Of a DNA stretch of 20,044 nt, positions 9,811 to 16,979 are shown piece by piece (position 1 is the stretch's first letter; each line of letters begins with the position of its first letter). The notes below the pieces were generated by a model. It was not told the origin of the DNA and made no database searches. It saw only the letters and a program-made list of their open reading frames with translations. Origin of the DNA: Chara braunii (taxonomy: Eukaryota > Streptophyta > Charophyceae > Charales > Characeae); NCBI GenBank assembly GCA_003427395.1, contig BFEA01000470.1:841236-861279 (forward strand), in the 5' to 3' direction. Position numbers and translations under genes: made by a program.

Positions 9811-10657
9811 AAGATTCCGACCGAGGCTCGCTTTTTGGATGCCACGTCAGAAGGGTTGGAAAAGACCCGGAGGTTTAGAAGGATCGAAGTATGGACTGAT
9901 ATTGCCTTGATTGCCACCCTAGTTGGCAACCCCCTCCAGGATTTCACCAAGGAAGATTGGAGGAGGGCCAACGAGAGGGCTCGAGATTACAGATGGATAG
10001 AGGGCAGATTAGAAAAACAAAAAACAGACGGCAATAGGATTTGGATGGATGTGCCGCATCCGTTCATGAGGTATGACTGGGTTAAGACAACGCACGAAGA
10101 AATTGCGGCTCATTTCGCCGTACGAATCACGGAGTCCGCTATCGACAAAAATGAGTGGTACTGGTCCAATATCCGCGACGATGTGAAAATACATTGTCGC
10201 CAACTGTTAAGTCTATGCCGTTGATAAACCGTCGATTCAACCACCGAGATCGATAGTACCCACGGTAGTTGAACGACCGTTTCAAAGAGTGAGCCGGGAT
10301 ACTACCGATATAGTGGTGCCCCCTGACCCTAATAGTTGCGAATATTCAGTTCTATTGGTATTTGTCGACCATTTCTCGAAATGGATAGAGGCGTATCCTT
10401 GTCGCACGCGGCAAGCCACGGAAATCGCGCGATACGTCAACCGTTTCCTCGGGATGCACCAGGATACGGAAGAGATCTTGACCGACAATGGGGCTGAATT
10501 CAGGGGAGAAGTGCTAAGGAACCTGGTCCTACATGGCGTTGCCATACCGAATATTGCACCCCACATGTCGCAATCCAATGGACTGGTGGAAAACGCCAAC
10601 CGGGTGGTAAAGACAACATTACGACGAAATATTGCGGCACGGGATCCGAGGCCCTGA
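9811..10657 (+). pseudogene. pol: Integrase: HHCC zinc domain and DDE core
   Basis: Integrase inserts element DNA into the chromosome. In the first frame, THEEIAAHFAVRITESAID gives the two zinc His (10093, 10111), followed by the first Cys (10195). The partner Cys (tgt at 10205) appears only in the next frame, so a one-base gain lies at about 10201-10205; a TAA follows at 10208. The core then reads in the second frame: Asp 10298, VLLVFVDHFSKWIEAYP, Asp 10484 in LTDNGAEF, and Glu 10589 in NGLVENANR, 35 codons after the second Asp. All three catalytic acids are therefore present, unlike in protease, RT and RNase H. A TGA at 10655 breaks the frame. Confidence 0.92.
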
Positions 10658-11291
10658 CCCGATATCGTCGACCACATCCTGGCGGTCCATCGCGGAACGC
10701 CCCACAAATCGACGGGGTTGAGACCCTTCCAGTTGAGGACCAATAGCGTTGCTTGCGTTTCGATACCAAGCCTCCCAGATGAATCCACATTGAACCGACG
10801 GCCCACCAGGGCTACGGCTCGGGACAAGGCCAAACGACACTTAGAATTAAATGGAATTGTCCCTGCCCAGGCTAGCGCGAAAATGACAAAAAATGACCGA
10901 ATTGGCCCAAGGTCGACAGGTCCGCAGCTACAAGGCCCGAAATGGGAATGCGGGTCCGCGGCCCCAGTACAATTTAGGGGACGTGGTGCAGGTAAGGAAA
11001 TGTGCTTGCCAGGGTAAGCTAGCGCCACGATTCTTCGGGCGATATCGCGTGATCGAGCTCGGGCCTAACGGCGTGGACACTGTACGTCTCGCCCCCGAAG
11101 CCTCCAGCAGTCGATCGGCTCGTTCGATCACACGACACATGTCCTATCTTCGCCTTCTTCCCTCTACTCCGTCTCCTTCTCCCTCTGTCTCTCTCTCCGA
11201 GGAAGCCGACAACGACGGCTCTGTCTCCCCGGCATCTCTCTCTTCTTCTTGCTCCCTCTCTGCCTCCCCGTCACCTTTGCCATCGCCATGA
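10658..11291 (+). pseudogene. pol: Integrase C-terminal domain with Ser-rich tail, no chromodomain
   Basis: After TGA 10655 the frame continues with HRGTPHKSTGLRPF and runs to about 10890, where the coding signal shifts to the third frame. There YNLGDVVQVRK and KLAPRFFGRYRVIELG form the SH3-like DNA-binding domain usual in Ty3 integrases. The protein then ends in a low-complexity Ser/Pro tail (about 11150-11291). The chromodomain found at this place in chromoviruses is not recognisable. The stop TGA (11289-11291) overlaps the ATG of the next frame as ATGA. Confidence 0.78.
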
Positions 11292-11767
11292 GTTTTCTGG
11301 AGGAGAGAGCCCTCAGCGAAGCATCGCTTGCGCCCCGTGATCGATTGACGATCCGGCAAGTCCATCATCCCCGCCTTAGTCCAGATCTTCGGCGGCTTGC
11401 GCACTTCTTCTGCACGGAAGGTGTGTATGCAGCGGCGGTGTTCAGAATCGAAGGCCGGCCTGACGCGGTGGTACTGGCCGAGGCGGTAGCAGTTCATCAG
11501 CGAGCGGTGCCCGGTGTCAGCCGCATATCGGTCATCATCAACTTCAGTGGCGATCTCTCCACGCTCCTTCCCTTACAACATTCGGCGGTGAAGGCGTCGC
11601 TGCGCACGTGGGCGAACGATCTGATCGCCGAGTGGACCCAGCTTCTGGCTCGTCACGGGGATACGATCGCGACGACACGAGCAATCGAGTACGACGGCCT
11701 TCGGATGTATCAACGAGATCCGCCGACGGAACTCCCTATCCTCGTTCCCTTCCCGCGTCCCCAATGA
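11288..11767 (+). CDS. ORF3, uncharacterised protein coupled to pol by ATGA overlap
   Basis: An intact 159-codon frame starting MSFLEERALSEASLAPRDRL at an ATG that overlaps the pol stop by ATGA, the arrangement used for termination-reinitiation. The predicted protein is soluble-looking, with mixed Ala/Leu/Val and charged residues (FFCTEGVYAAAVFRIEG, RISVIINFSGDLSTLL, RTWANDLIAEWTQLLARHGD); no membrane segment, signal peptide or family motif is recognised. It lies where env-like genes sit in some Ty3 elements but does not look like an envelope protein. Its own stop lies in a second ATGA (11764-11767). Having no lesion over 480 bp is not strong evidence of selection, given about one lesion per 400 bp in pol. 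Confidence 0.5.
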   Translation: MSFLEERALSEASLAPRDRLTIRQVHHPRLSPDLRRLAHFFCTEGVYAAAVFRIEGRPDAVVLAEAVAVHQRAVPGVSRISVIINFSGDLSTLLPLQHSAVKASLRTWANDLIAEWTQLLARHGDTIATTRAIEYDGLRMYQRDPPTELPILVPFPRPQ

Positions 11768-11952
11768 GTCTCTCTCCGATCTCCATTTTTTATCTCCCCT
11801 CCACCTTCCCCACCTTCTGGCAGTCCGACATCCATCCTCGCCTTTCCTATTGTCTAAAGCCTCTTGTTGTCCCCCTTCTTCATCCCCCCATTGGATCCTG
11901 TGGCAGGAGGATTTCATCGAGCTTTCATTGTGTTTGGTTGAGGTACGGCTGA
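11764..11952 (+). CDS. Short frame starting in the ORF3 stop (ATGA)
   Basis: This frame starts MSLSPISIFYLPSTFP at the ATG overlapping the ORF3 stop and runs 62 codons. It is rich in Pro, Ser and hydrophobic residues. From about 11895 the better coding signal moves to another frame (PHWILWQEDFIELSL), so this may be the N-terminus of the following ORF with a frame change between them. A CAG after pyrimidine-rich sequence (near 11821 and 11906) could equally be a splice acceptor. Confidence 0.25.
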   Translation: MSLSPISIFYLPSTFPTFWQSDIHPRLSYCLKPLVVPLLHPPIGSCGRRISSSFHCVWLRYG

Positions 11953-12871
11953 CGTGCACCGAGGACGGAGCGCACCCACCTCGCATAGAGCGTCTGGAGT
12001 TGCTGTTTATCCAGGCCTAGCGCACCAGCGTGGAGGGAGAGCTTCTCGCATTTTTATTTGGAACAGTGCGGCCCGGTCATCGGGAACTTATCGCGCACGA
12101 GCTCACGATCCCTGTAGCGCAGCTGGCGGATAATCTCCCTCTCGACATCATCGCGCAAGACGACAAGCATCCGGTTTCCCACGTGCTCTCTCGCACATTG
12201 ACACCTTACCTTCAGTGGTCGGCTTGCGTAAAGGGAGCCGCAGAACGCATCCCCCGCCGTCGCAGCAACGATATTTGGATCCCCGGACGACTCTCGATCC
12301 TGCCTTCTTCAGGTACCCTACAGCGGAGCAGTTTGCTGCCATCCGAGAAGAAGAGGAGGAAGAAGAGAGCACCGGGAGTGACGAAGGAGAAGACGGGCAG
12401 GAAGAAGGCGGGGATAGCGACAAAGTGCTCGCTGAAGAGGACGAAACCCCCGAGGAAGGAAGCTATAACGAGAATAACGAGGGGGAACAGAGCGAAGAAG
12501 AAGAAGACGAGGAAGGAGAAGAGGAGCACGAAGAGGGGCCTGCTGGATCGGAGTGGAAAGCTGTGCCGAAAGAAGCATTGCGTACAGGCACGGAGGCTGA
12601 AGATCCTGAGGCGGGTCGCAAAAGAGAAGAGATCGCGGCCGGGAAGGAGTTAGAACTCGCGAGCGCGACGAGTCTGCACATCCACGGCGACCCAAACCGA
12701 GATCCGGAACCGCCCCGACCTGAAGATGGCGACCTCGCGGCCACGACTCCGACCCCATCAGCACGGCGACGGAGCCGATCCCCCTCCTTCCCAACCCGTC
12801 CCCCAGTTCGCCGACGTGCCGATACGGGCGATCGGTCTTCGTCCCCGATCACTCTCTCGCCGACCCCTTGA
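11880..12871 (+). pseudogene. ORF4, protein with long acidic stretch and Arg/Ser-rich tail, broken
   Basis: Coding-like from about 11880 in the third frame (WILWQEDFIELSLCLVEVRL), through a TAG at 12018, to LLAFLFGTVRPGHRELIAHE and about 12210. It then continues in the second frame from about 12215 (SQQRYLDPRTTLDPAFFRYP) to TGA 12869. The C-terminal half has a Glu-rich stretch (about 12345-12540, with EEEEEEESTGSDEGEDGQEE), then an Arg/Ser/Pro segment (ARRRSRSPSFP, near 12765). Acidic tracts followed by RS-like sequence occur in many nuclear and nucleic-acid-associated proteins, but no function is assigned. Its location downstream of integrase suggests an accessory protein of the element. Confidence 0.45.
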
Positions 12872-13199
12872 TTACCTCACCCTCCGCCAACTCACCACCC
12901 CCGTCACGTTCCCCTCCAATCCGTTCCCCCGCGACACCTTCCGCCATTTCTCCGCTGCTCGCCTCGCTATAGTAGTGCATCCCCACCTCTCCATCAGATG
13001 CGTCGTCCCGGCCTTCTGCCTCCATGTCTTACTCCTTAGTGCCGCGTGGCGAGGCCACAATATGATCGAGGTTTATTGCGTGATAACGGGGACCATCCCC
13101 GCATGCGAAGACCGCGATCGCTTCCACGTGGCACTCTTCCGAACTCTCACCACCCTCTATCCCGACTATCTCGCGTCCCTCCCTCGCACTGGCAATTGA
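12726..13199 (+). CDS. Possible further frame (ORF5) overlapping ORF4
   Basis: An open frame whose later part looks coding, from about 12860 (RPLDYLTLRQLTTPVTFP) through NMIEVYCVITGTIPACEDRD to TGA 13197. A moderately hydrophobic stretch lies at about 12955-13045. The start is not determined, as the first 45 codons overlap the RS-rich part of ORF4 in another frame. It may be an independent product or the continuation of ORF4 after a frame change. No family is recognised. Confidence 0.3.
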   Translation: MATSRPRLRPHQHGDGADPPPSQPVPQFADVPIRAIGLRPRSLSRRPLDYLTLRQLTTPVTFPSNPFPRDTFRHFSAARLAIVVHPHLSIRCVVPAFCLHVLLLSAAWRGHNMIEVYCVITGTIPACEDRDRFHVALFRTLTTLYPDYLASLPRTGN

Positions 13200-13362
13200 T
13201 TCCCCCGTTTTCATCGCATTGTTCATTATCAGGAGCTCCCGGAGAATGTGGCCGGAATGGAAAGTCTCCTGCCCCCGCTACTCATAAACCCTCCACCCCG
13301 CCATGCCGCTATGTACCGGCTTCCTTTTCCCCTCCCCTGCGGGCACTGATGTATGGCGATTG

Positions 13363-13373
13363 GACACGTGTCA
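13363..13373. promoter_or_regulatory. G-box-like palindrome, copy 1
   Basis: GACACGTGTCA contains CACGTG, the binding core of plant bZIP/bHLH factors. An identical 11-mer lies 170 bp downstream. Function is inferred only. Confidence 0.3.
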
Positions 13374-13532
13374 TAACGGCGGCACATGTAATCCCCCTCC
13401 TTGGAATGTCGAAGGCCTACCCTGAGGAAGTAGTAGAAGAGCAATACTGCCACGTTGGACGACGTCCACACTCAATTTAACGGTAAGTGGCATAGAGAGA
13501 GATGCTCCGCGTGTCGGTCGATCAGAGAAATC

Positions 13533-13543
13533 GACACGTGTCA
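13533..13543. promoter_or_regulatory. G-box-like palindrome, copy 2
   Basis: Identical 11-mer GACACGTGTCA, 170 bp after the first copy, downstream of the retroelement ORFs where U3 regulatory sites of a 3' LTR would be expected. Confidence 0.3.
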
Positions 13544-13600
13544 CAGGCAAGCAGGAGCTTGCTAATTTTGGAACCCCCTGGGCGTCACAAACAGGGGGCC

Positions 13601-14003
13601 TGACCTTGTCATCATGGTTGTTTCAAAAGCCGTGTTAGGCTGATTGTATTAAACTTGCTTTTGGCCCATTAGCCTCTCGGTTTTTCAGATTTTCAGGTTC
13701 TGGCTCCGACAATTGTAATCTGCTATAAGGCTAGTCCTTTGATAATGACTTAATGTGGAGAAGTTGGTCTGGTTTTTGGTAGTCTTCTTCTCGCTTCAGG
13801 TATAGGACTAGACTTTCCTCTTTTAACTCTTTGGAGATGCTTTCGGTCAGGGACACTGGACCCAGTTTCCAGGAGCCTGTCTCTATGTACCGGGTTGTTA
13901 TGTGGGGTGTGTTTCCGGGCCCCTGTCTCTCAAAAGGAATACAGGTTTGGTTTCTCCAAAAAAAAAAAAAAAAAAAAAAAAAAAAGAAAAAGAAAAGAAA
14001 AAG
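13601..14003 (+). mobile_element. A-tailed retroposed sequence, probable 3' end of a LINE or processed transcript
   Basis: About 350 bp of non-coding sequence ends in a run of about 28 A (13958-13985), followed by an A-rich tail with G interruptions to 14003. A long 3' A-tail is the mark of LINE-type retroposition. No open frame or known 3' UTR motif is recognised, the left boundary is unknown and no target-site duplication was found. Confidence 0.45.
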
Positions 14004-14062
14004 ATATGCCCAATAGGGGAAACCAAGAGTGACCTACAGTATCACATGCATTTAATGTAACC

Positions 14063-14190
14063 AGGGCTCCTTGCCATTCTGTGGTGGGGAGCAGCACCTG
14101 CTGGGACACTGTTGGTGGGGAGCAGCACCTGCTGGGACACTGGACCCGGTGGCCCCAGCAGGTGCTGCTCCCACCAACAGATGGAGCCCT
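14063..14190. mobile_element. Foldback element E with duplicated left arm
   Basis: Ends AGGGCTCC and GGAGCCCT are inverted. The internal arm GGTGGGGAGCAGCACCTGCT occurs twice in direct orientation (units at 14082 and 14113, period 31 bp) and once inverted (about 14153-14176). The structure is therefore a hairpin with a tandemly doubled left arm. It looks like a MITE or foldback relic. Confidence 0.7.
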
Positions 14191-14290
14191 CACAAGATTA
14201 TTAAAAAAGAGAAAGACAAAAAAAGGTGGAAGGTGCGTCTGGCTGTGTTCATTCTCAGTTTGCACATTTCAAGAGTGGTGTGGTGATGCC

Positions 14291-14319
14291 CATAACCAGG
14301 GCTCCTTGCCATTCTGTGG
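14291..14319. repeat. Second partial copy of foldback E end
   Basis: A 27-nt match to the left end of foldback E (TAACCAGGGCTCCTTGCC onward) recurs here, about 235 bp downstream and in the same orientation, followed by a diverged GGAGCAGCAG. Confidence 0.7.
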
Positions 14320-14529
14320 AGCAGCAGCCCGATCTCCTCTTCAACAAGATAAAGGCCCTCGGAATCGGTGCACTACTCAGTGACACCACTTGTGCACAAT
14401 GAGAGTGAATTTGCTGCTAAAACATGGAAAGATGCACCCCCATAATTTGTGTTTTGTGCACGTGGCGAGTAGTGGAGCGACGCCCATAAATTCTGTCGAA
14501 ACCTAAATGGTATATCTTTGACACGCACC

Positions 14530-14629
14530 TGGGGCAAGGTCCCACTTGCGCAGATTAAAAGATACTGTCGTAAATACCGGAGATCCATCGCCCACGTCTC
14601 TTAATCCTTGCTAATGGGACCTGGCCCCA
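14530..14629. mobile_element. Palindromic element family B, copy 1
   Basis: About 100 bp, starting TGGGGCAAGGTCCCACTTG and ending GGGACCTGGCCCCA. The terminal inverted repeats are about 28 bp and diverged. Family B shares GGTCCCACTTGCACGGATTA at its ends; this is one of the more diverged copies. Confidence 0.8.
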
Positions 14630-14693
14630 GAGGAAAAACGGGGATTCCGCATGTTCCTCATGCACGTGGCCATATTTAGAATAAAAAACGTGG

Positions 14694-14756
14694 GACCCAG
14701 TGGCACGCAACTGGCATTCGGGAGGTTGTGGGTTCGAGACCGAGCGACGCCCTTAC
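14694..14756 (+). repeat. tRNA-like sequence, possible SINE head
   Basis: A perfect B-box GGTTCGAGACC (14732-14742) lies about 25 bp after an A-box-like TGGCACGCAACTGG, the layout of an internal Pol III promoter. The arms do not fold into a complete tRNA and the length is short, so it is a tRNA-derived remnant, probably of a SINE, and not a functional tRNA gene. Confidence 0.5.
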
Positions 14757-14793
14757 CAACGACCAGCTGACGCACTTACCAAGGACCGGCTGA
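14748..14793. repeat. 23-bp tandem duplication
   Basis: Two adjacent 23-bp units, starting GACGCCCTTACCAACGACC and GACGCACTTACCAAGGACC, differ at three positions. Confidence 0.75.
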
Positions 14794-14799
14794 TACCTC

Positions 14800-14900
14800 G
14801 GGGGCTAGGTCCCACATACACGAATTAAGAGATATTGACCTTAGACAGCACAGATCAACGGTCAGAATCTCGTAATCCGTGTAAGTGGGACCTTGCCCCG
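14800..14900. mobile_element. Palindromic element family B, copy 2
   Basis: Starts GGGGGCTAGGTCCCAC and ends GTGGGACCTTGCCCCG. Inner GAGAT/ATCTC and GACC/GGTC pairs show that the whole element, not only its ends, is an imperfect palindrome. No coding capacity. Confidence 0.85.
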
Positions 14901-15039
14901 GGTCGGCATTAGCAGGGTCTTTGGCCAACACGGGTGCGAGGGCATACTCACAAAAGGGATTCCCTGGACGTATATGAGCTCCTTCCAACCTGGCCTGAAC
15001 GCACCTGACCGCAATTACGTCCACAGAGAAGTGCAAAAA

Positions 15040-15096
15040 GTCCTAGTGTGAGTATGGCCTGAGTGTGAGTGGGAGTGTGAGTGTGAGTGTGATGTG
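15040..15096. repeat. GTGTGA-type simple repeat
   Basis: Repeats of GAGTGT and GTGTGA with interruptions. It is a degenerate microsatellite and not a telomere repeat. Confidence 0.75.
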
Positions 15097-15099
15097 GGA

Positions 15100-15900
15100 G
15101 AGTGTTGGCTTTCGACACTGCTGCTTTTCGTTGGGGGCCGGGGGACGATGAAAAGGCAGGTGCATCTACTGGCAAAATTATCGGTCTTTGTTTTAGCCGA
15201 ACCCCCACCGACGGCCCCACCCTACTCCCTGTGTTCCACTGCTAGGGCAGGGGGCAACATGCAATCCATTCTGCGGCAGCTATGCTTGCAGGGGTCCCTT
15301 GTATGGCCTTAGGAGTAATGGTGGGTAGGTAGTGAAAGGTGAAAAAAGAATTTGGCAAAGAATTTGTGTCGTTAAACCATGAAATTGAACGTATGCAAGC
15401 TATATTTCCGGTCGGGTACAGCCAAGATGAGGGTGCGTTGTGTTCGGGGGAAGGCGGTACTACCTTTGACGCGTGGGAAAATAGCGGGCCTCCGGTGGGC
15501 CTCCGAAGAAAAAAAAATGAAAAAAAAGAAGCATGGGAGACATGGAAGATCTGCCACATGCGTGGCTGCAAGAGAATTGGCTTGAAGCCTTCCTTTTACT
15601 CATTCTGTGGGCCGGGCTCGTCGACACAAGATTCTGCAAGTATCTGGTCCCGGAATGGTCTCTGTACATTCAAAAATGTTGGATTAACTTGCATGCATAG
15701 ATGATCCTATTCAGTCGAGATACATGGAGTAGAGAATGATGGGAAGTGGAGTGAGGGCACACATATCTATAGCATCTCTGCGTCAAGCATATGTCTTCGC
15801 CTAGCCACTGAGATGTTTTTTTAAAAAAAAAAAAAAAAAAAAAGGGGGACGGCCTGACTCGCCCCAAGCAATTCATTAGTAGTTGGTTTTAATCGTCAAG
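15100..15900. other. Unassigned stretch with a weak open frame and an A-run
   Basis: A plus-strand frame at 15339-15704 (121 codons, starts MKKEFGKEFVSLNHEIERMQ, ends GLTCMHR) is the most gene-like part, but it has a Lys-rich A-tract in the middle and no recognised domain; a minus-strand frame overlaps it. A run of about 20 A at 15823-15843 may be an old retroposon tail. Nothing else is recognised. Confidence 0.25.
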
Positions 15901-15902
15901 TT

Positions 15903-16000
15903 GGCAAGGTCCCACTTGCACGGATTAAGAGATCCCGGCCGTTGATCTTTGCCATCTACAATCAATATCGCTTTATTCGTGTAAGTGGGACCTAGCCCCG
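15903..16000. mobile_element. Palindromic element family B, copy 3
   Basis: Starts TGGCAAGGTCCCACTTGC and ends GTGGGACCTAGCCCCG. It abuts copy 4 directly; the junction reads CCTAGCCCCGGGGGCTAGG, itself palindromic. Confidence 0.88.
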
Positions 16001-16108
16001 GGGGCTAGGTCCCACTTGCACGAACTAAGAGATAGAGACCGTAGATAGCCGAGATCAACGGCCGACATCTCGTAATCCGTGCAAGTGGGACCCACTGAGC
16101 TAGGCCCC
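16001..16108. mobile_element. Palindromic element family B, copy 4
   Basis: Starts GGGGCTAGGTCCCACTTGC. The right arm GTGCAAGTGGGACC is followed by an extra CACTGAG before CTAGGCCCC, so the right end (16091-16108) reads on the minus strand as GGGGCCTAGCTCAGTGGG, which matches a tRNA 5' end with A-box. The inner GAGAT/ATCTC palindrome is retained. Confidence 0.85.
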
Positions 16109-16110
16109 GG

Positions 16111-16155
16111 TCTGTATTTCAATAGTTCATGGGTGTACCCACTGAGTTAGGCCCC
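16111..16155 (-). repeat. tRNA-like SINE head fragment (A-box half)
   Basis: On the minus strand it begins GGGGCCTAACTCAGTGGG, a typical tRNA acceptor/D-arm start with A-box, and ends with ATTGAAATACAGACC. The same region, with a B-box, recurs on the minus strand at 17996-18060. The B-box half is missing here because the sequence runs into a second A-box-like start at 16108. Confidence 0.5.

Positions 16156-16160
<5 letters not shown>

Positions 16161-16190
<30 letters not shown>
16161..16190. repeat. T-run
   Basis: About 30 T directly abutting family A copy 2. Read on the minus strand it would be a retroposon A-tail. Confidence 0.85.
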
Positions 16191-16197
<7 letters not shown>

Positions 16198-16356
16198 CAC
16201 GGTCCACCAGTACTTCCTTAAGTCGTGCCCATTAAAGCTATGCGAGCTTAAGAAACGAACGGGCCACTACAGGAGCGCCCAAATTCATCCAACTAGAAAT
16301 GTTTCTACTCTATTTTTTTCCGCGGCCGATCGCTGGGCCAAGTACTGGTGGTTTAA
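16190..16356. mobile_element. Inverted-repeat element family A, copy 2 (long form)
   Basis: About 167 bp. The right end AAGTACTGGTGGTTTAA is intact, while the left end has a 7-bp disturbance (CACGGTC) within the ACCACC/CCAGTACTT arm. It carries the 47-nt internal module with AGAAATGTTTCT followed by seven T. The inner stem is CTTAAG/CTTAAG in place of CCTAAA/TTTAGG, so pairing is kept in a shifted register. Confidence 0.85.
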
Positions 16357-16671
16357 CAAAGGCTCAAGCCACTGAGACAGAGACACTGCACACGTACACG
16401 TATCTGGGCTGTTATTTGCTCTTAGATACCTGTGAGGTGATCCCAGATTTTGAATGTACCAGGACCGTTTTCATCTCCACATACGTTTTTAATGTAGTGT
16501 AATGGAGCCAGGCTCCTTGTCTGCCATGTGCCCAGTGAAATCGCAACCACCAACCCAGCTGGGCTCAAGATCATCTGGCTAAAGTTTATTTATTCATTTA
16601 TTTTTTACTTTTTCTTTTTCCTTTTTTTATTTATTTATTTAAAGGGTGATGGCCTTGAGATATCAGCCTTC
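16357..16671. other. Unassigned spacer with ATTT-rich tract
   Basis: No gene is recognised. An ATTT/TTTA-rich tract covers 16585-16642, just before the U6-derived sequence. Confidence 0.5.
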
Positions 16672-16767
16672 GTCCTTTGGGACATCTGTTAAAATCGGAA
16701 CCCAAAAAAAAAAATAATAATAATAAATAAATAAAATAAAATAAAATCGGAACCATACAGAGAAGAC
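16672..16767 (+). pseudogene. U6 snRNA-derived sequence, 5' half, interrupted
   Basis: Starts exactly at the U6 5' end (GTCCTTTGGGACATCTGTTA), then AAAATCGGAACC, and after an A-rich insertion resumes as ATACAGAGAAGA, which contains the ACAGAGA box that pairs with the 5' splice site. It then stops at a foldback element, beyond which GCATGGCCCCTG (16968-16979) continues the U6 order. The locus is a U6 pseudogene carrying two separate insertions. No plant U6 promoter elements were recognised upstream. Confidence 0.8.
16703..16741 (+). mobile_element. A-rich tail-only insertion with 13-bp target-site duplication
   Basis: About 39 bp, almost entirely A with AAT/AAAT units, lies between two perfect copies of TAAAATCGGAACC (16690-16702 and 16742-16754). 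The duplicated word belongs to U6 and occurs once in a normal U6. This is the footprint of an L1-type retroposition event in which only the poly(A) end was copied. Confidence 0.75.
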
Positions 16768-16964
16768 TCCCGTCTTCACCCGAATAGATGATGCCTGGCC
16801 CACTGAGGGCCCCACATAATTTTGTAAGGGACGCCGGGCCCAGTTCCCGGCTTTTATAAAGACATTGTTCATTTGGAACACCCAGTCATTTTAGCAGTAT
16901 TTGGTGCACCTTTCAGTCCATATACGGCAATAATTACCAGGCCTTCTATTCGGGTGAAGAGAGT
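16766..16964. mobile_element. Foldback element inserted in the U6 pseudogene
   Basis: Inverted ends TCTTCACCCGAATAGA (16774) and TCTATTCGGGTGAAGA (16947 onward), with further pairing GCCTGG/CCAGGC. It separates AGAGAAGA from GCATGGCCCCTG, which are nearly adjacent in U6. About 195 bp, without coding capacity. No clear target-site duplication is visible. A short DNA transposon relic (MITE) is likely. Confidence 0.7.
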
Positions 16965-16979
16965 GGCATGGCCCCTGGG

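Larger units (their letters stand above)
2786..13480 (+). mobile_element. Ty3/gypsy-type LTR retrotransposon, degenerate, with PHD finger and extra ORFs
   Basis: Domain order is gag, protease, RT, RNase H, PHD finger, integrase, then further ORFs. RT-RNaseH before integrase is the Ty3/gypsy order. The 5' side carries a TATA box and a tRNA-Met-type primer-binding site at 5153. Gag, protease and the first part of pol share one frame apart from lesions, suggesting a single gag-pol ORF originally. Lesions I can place: TAG 5465, frame change about 5842, TAA 6820, TGA 7246, TAG 7465, frame change about 7710, TAA 8847, TAG 8973, frame change about 9550, TAG 9712, TAA 9760, frame change about 10204, TAA 10208, TGA 10655, frame change about 10890. 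No second LTR was found by eye, so both outer boundaries are estimates: the left one is a TGTAACA that could start an LTR, the right one the end of coding-like sequence. Confidence 0.88.
13200..13600 (+). other. Retroelement 3' tail, no recognisable LTR
   Basis: Weakly coding sequence to about 13480 (includes MYGDWTRVITAAHVIPLLG, near 13350), then non-coding. A purine-rich AGAGAGAGATG (13495-13505) could be a polypurine tract. Two copies of GACACGTGTCA (13363 and 13533), each holding the plant G-box core CACGTG, resemble U3 promoter elements. No match to the region before the primer-binding site was found, so a 3' LTR cannot be claimed. Confidence 0.35.

Noticed and set aside
10282-11028. 248-codon minus-strand open frame opposite integrase
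   Set aside because: The plus strand encodes clear integrase motifs; the antisense frame has no recognised domain and fits a codon-bias shadow.
12148-12852. Minus-strand Ser/Leu-rich frames opposite ORF4
   Set aside because: Shadows of the Glu-rich and Arg/Ser-rich coding strand.
14694-14756. Functional tRNA gene
   Set aside because: The B-box is good, but the length and arm pairing do not give a full cloverleaf.
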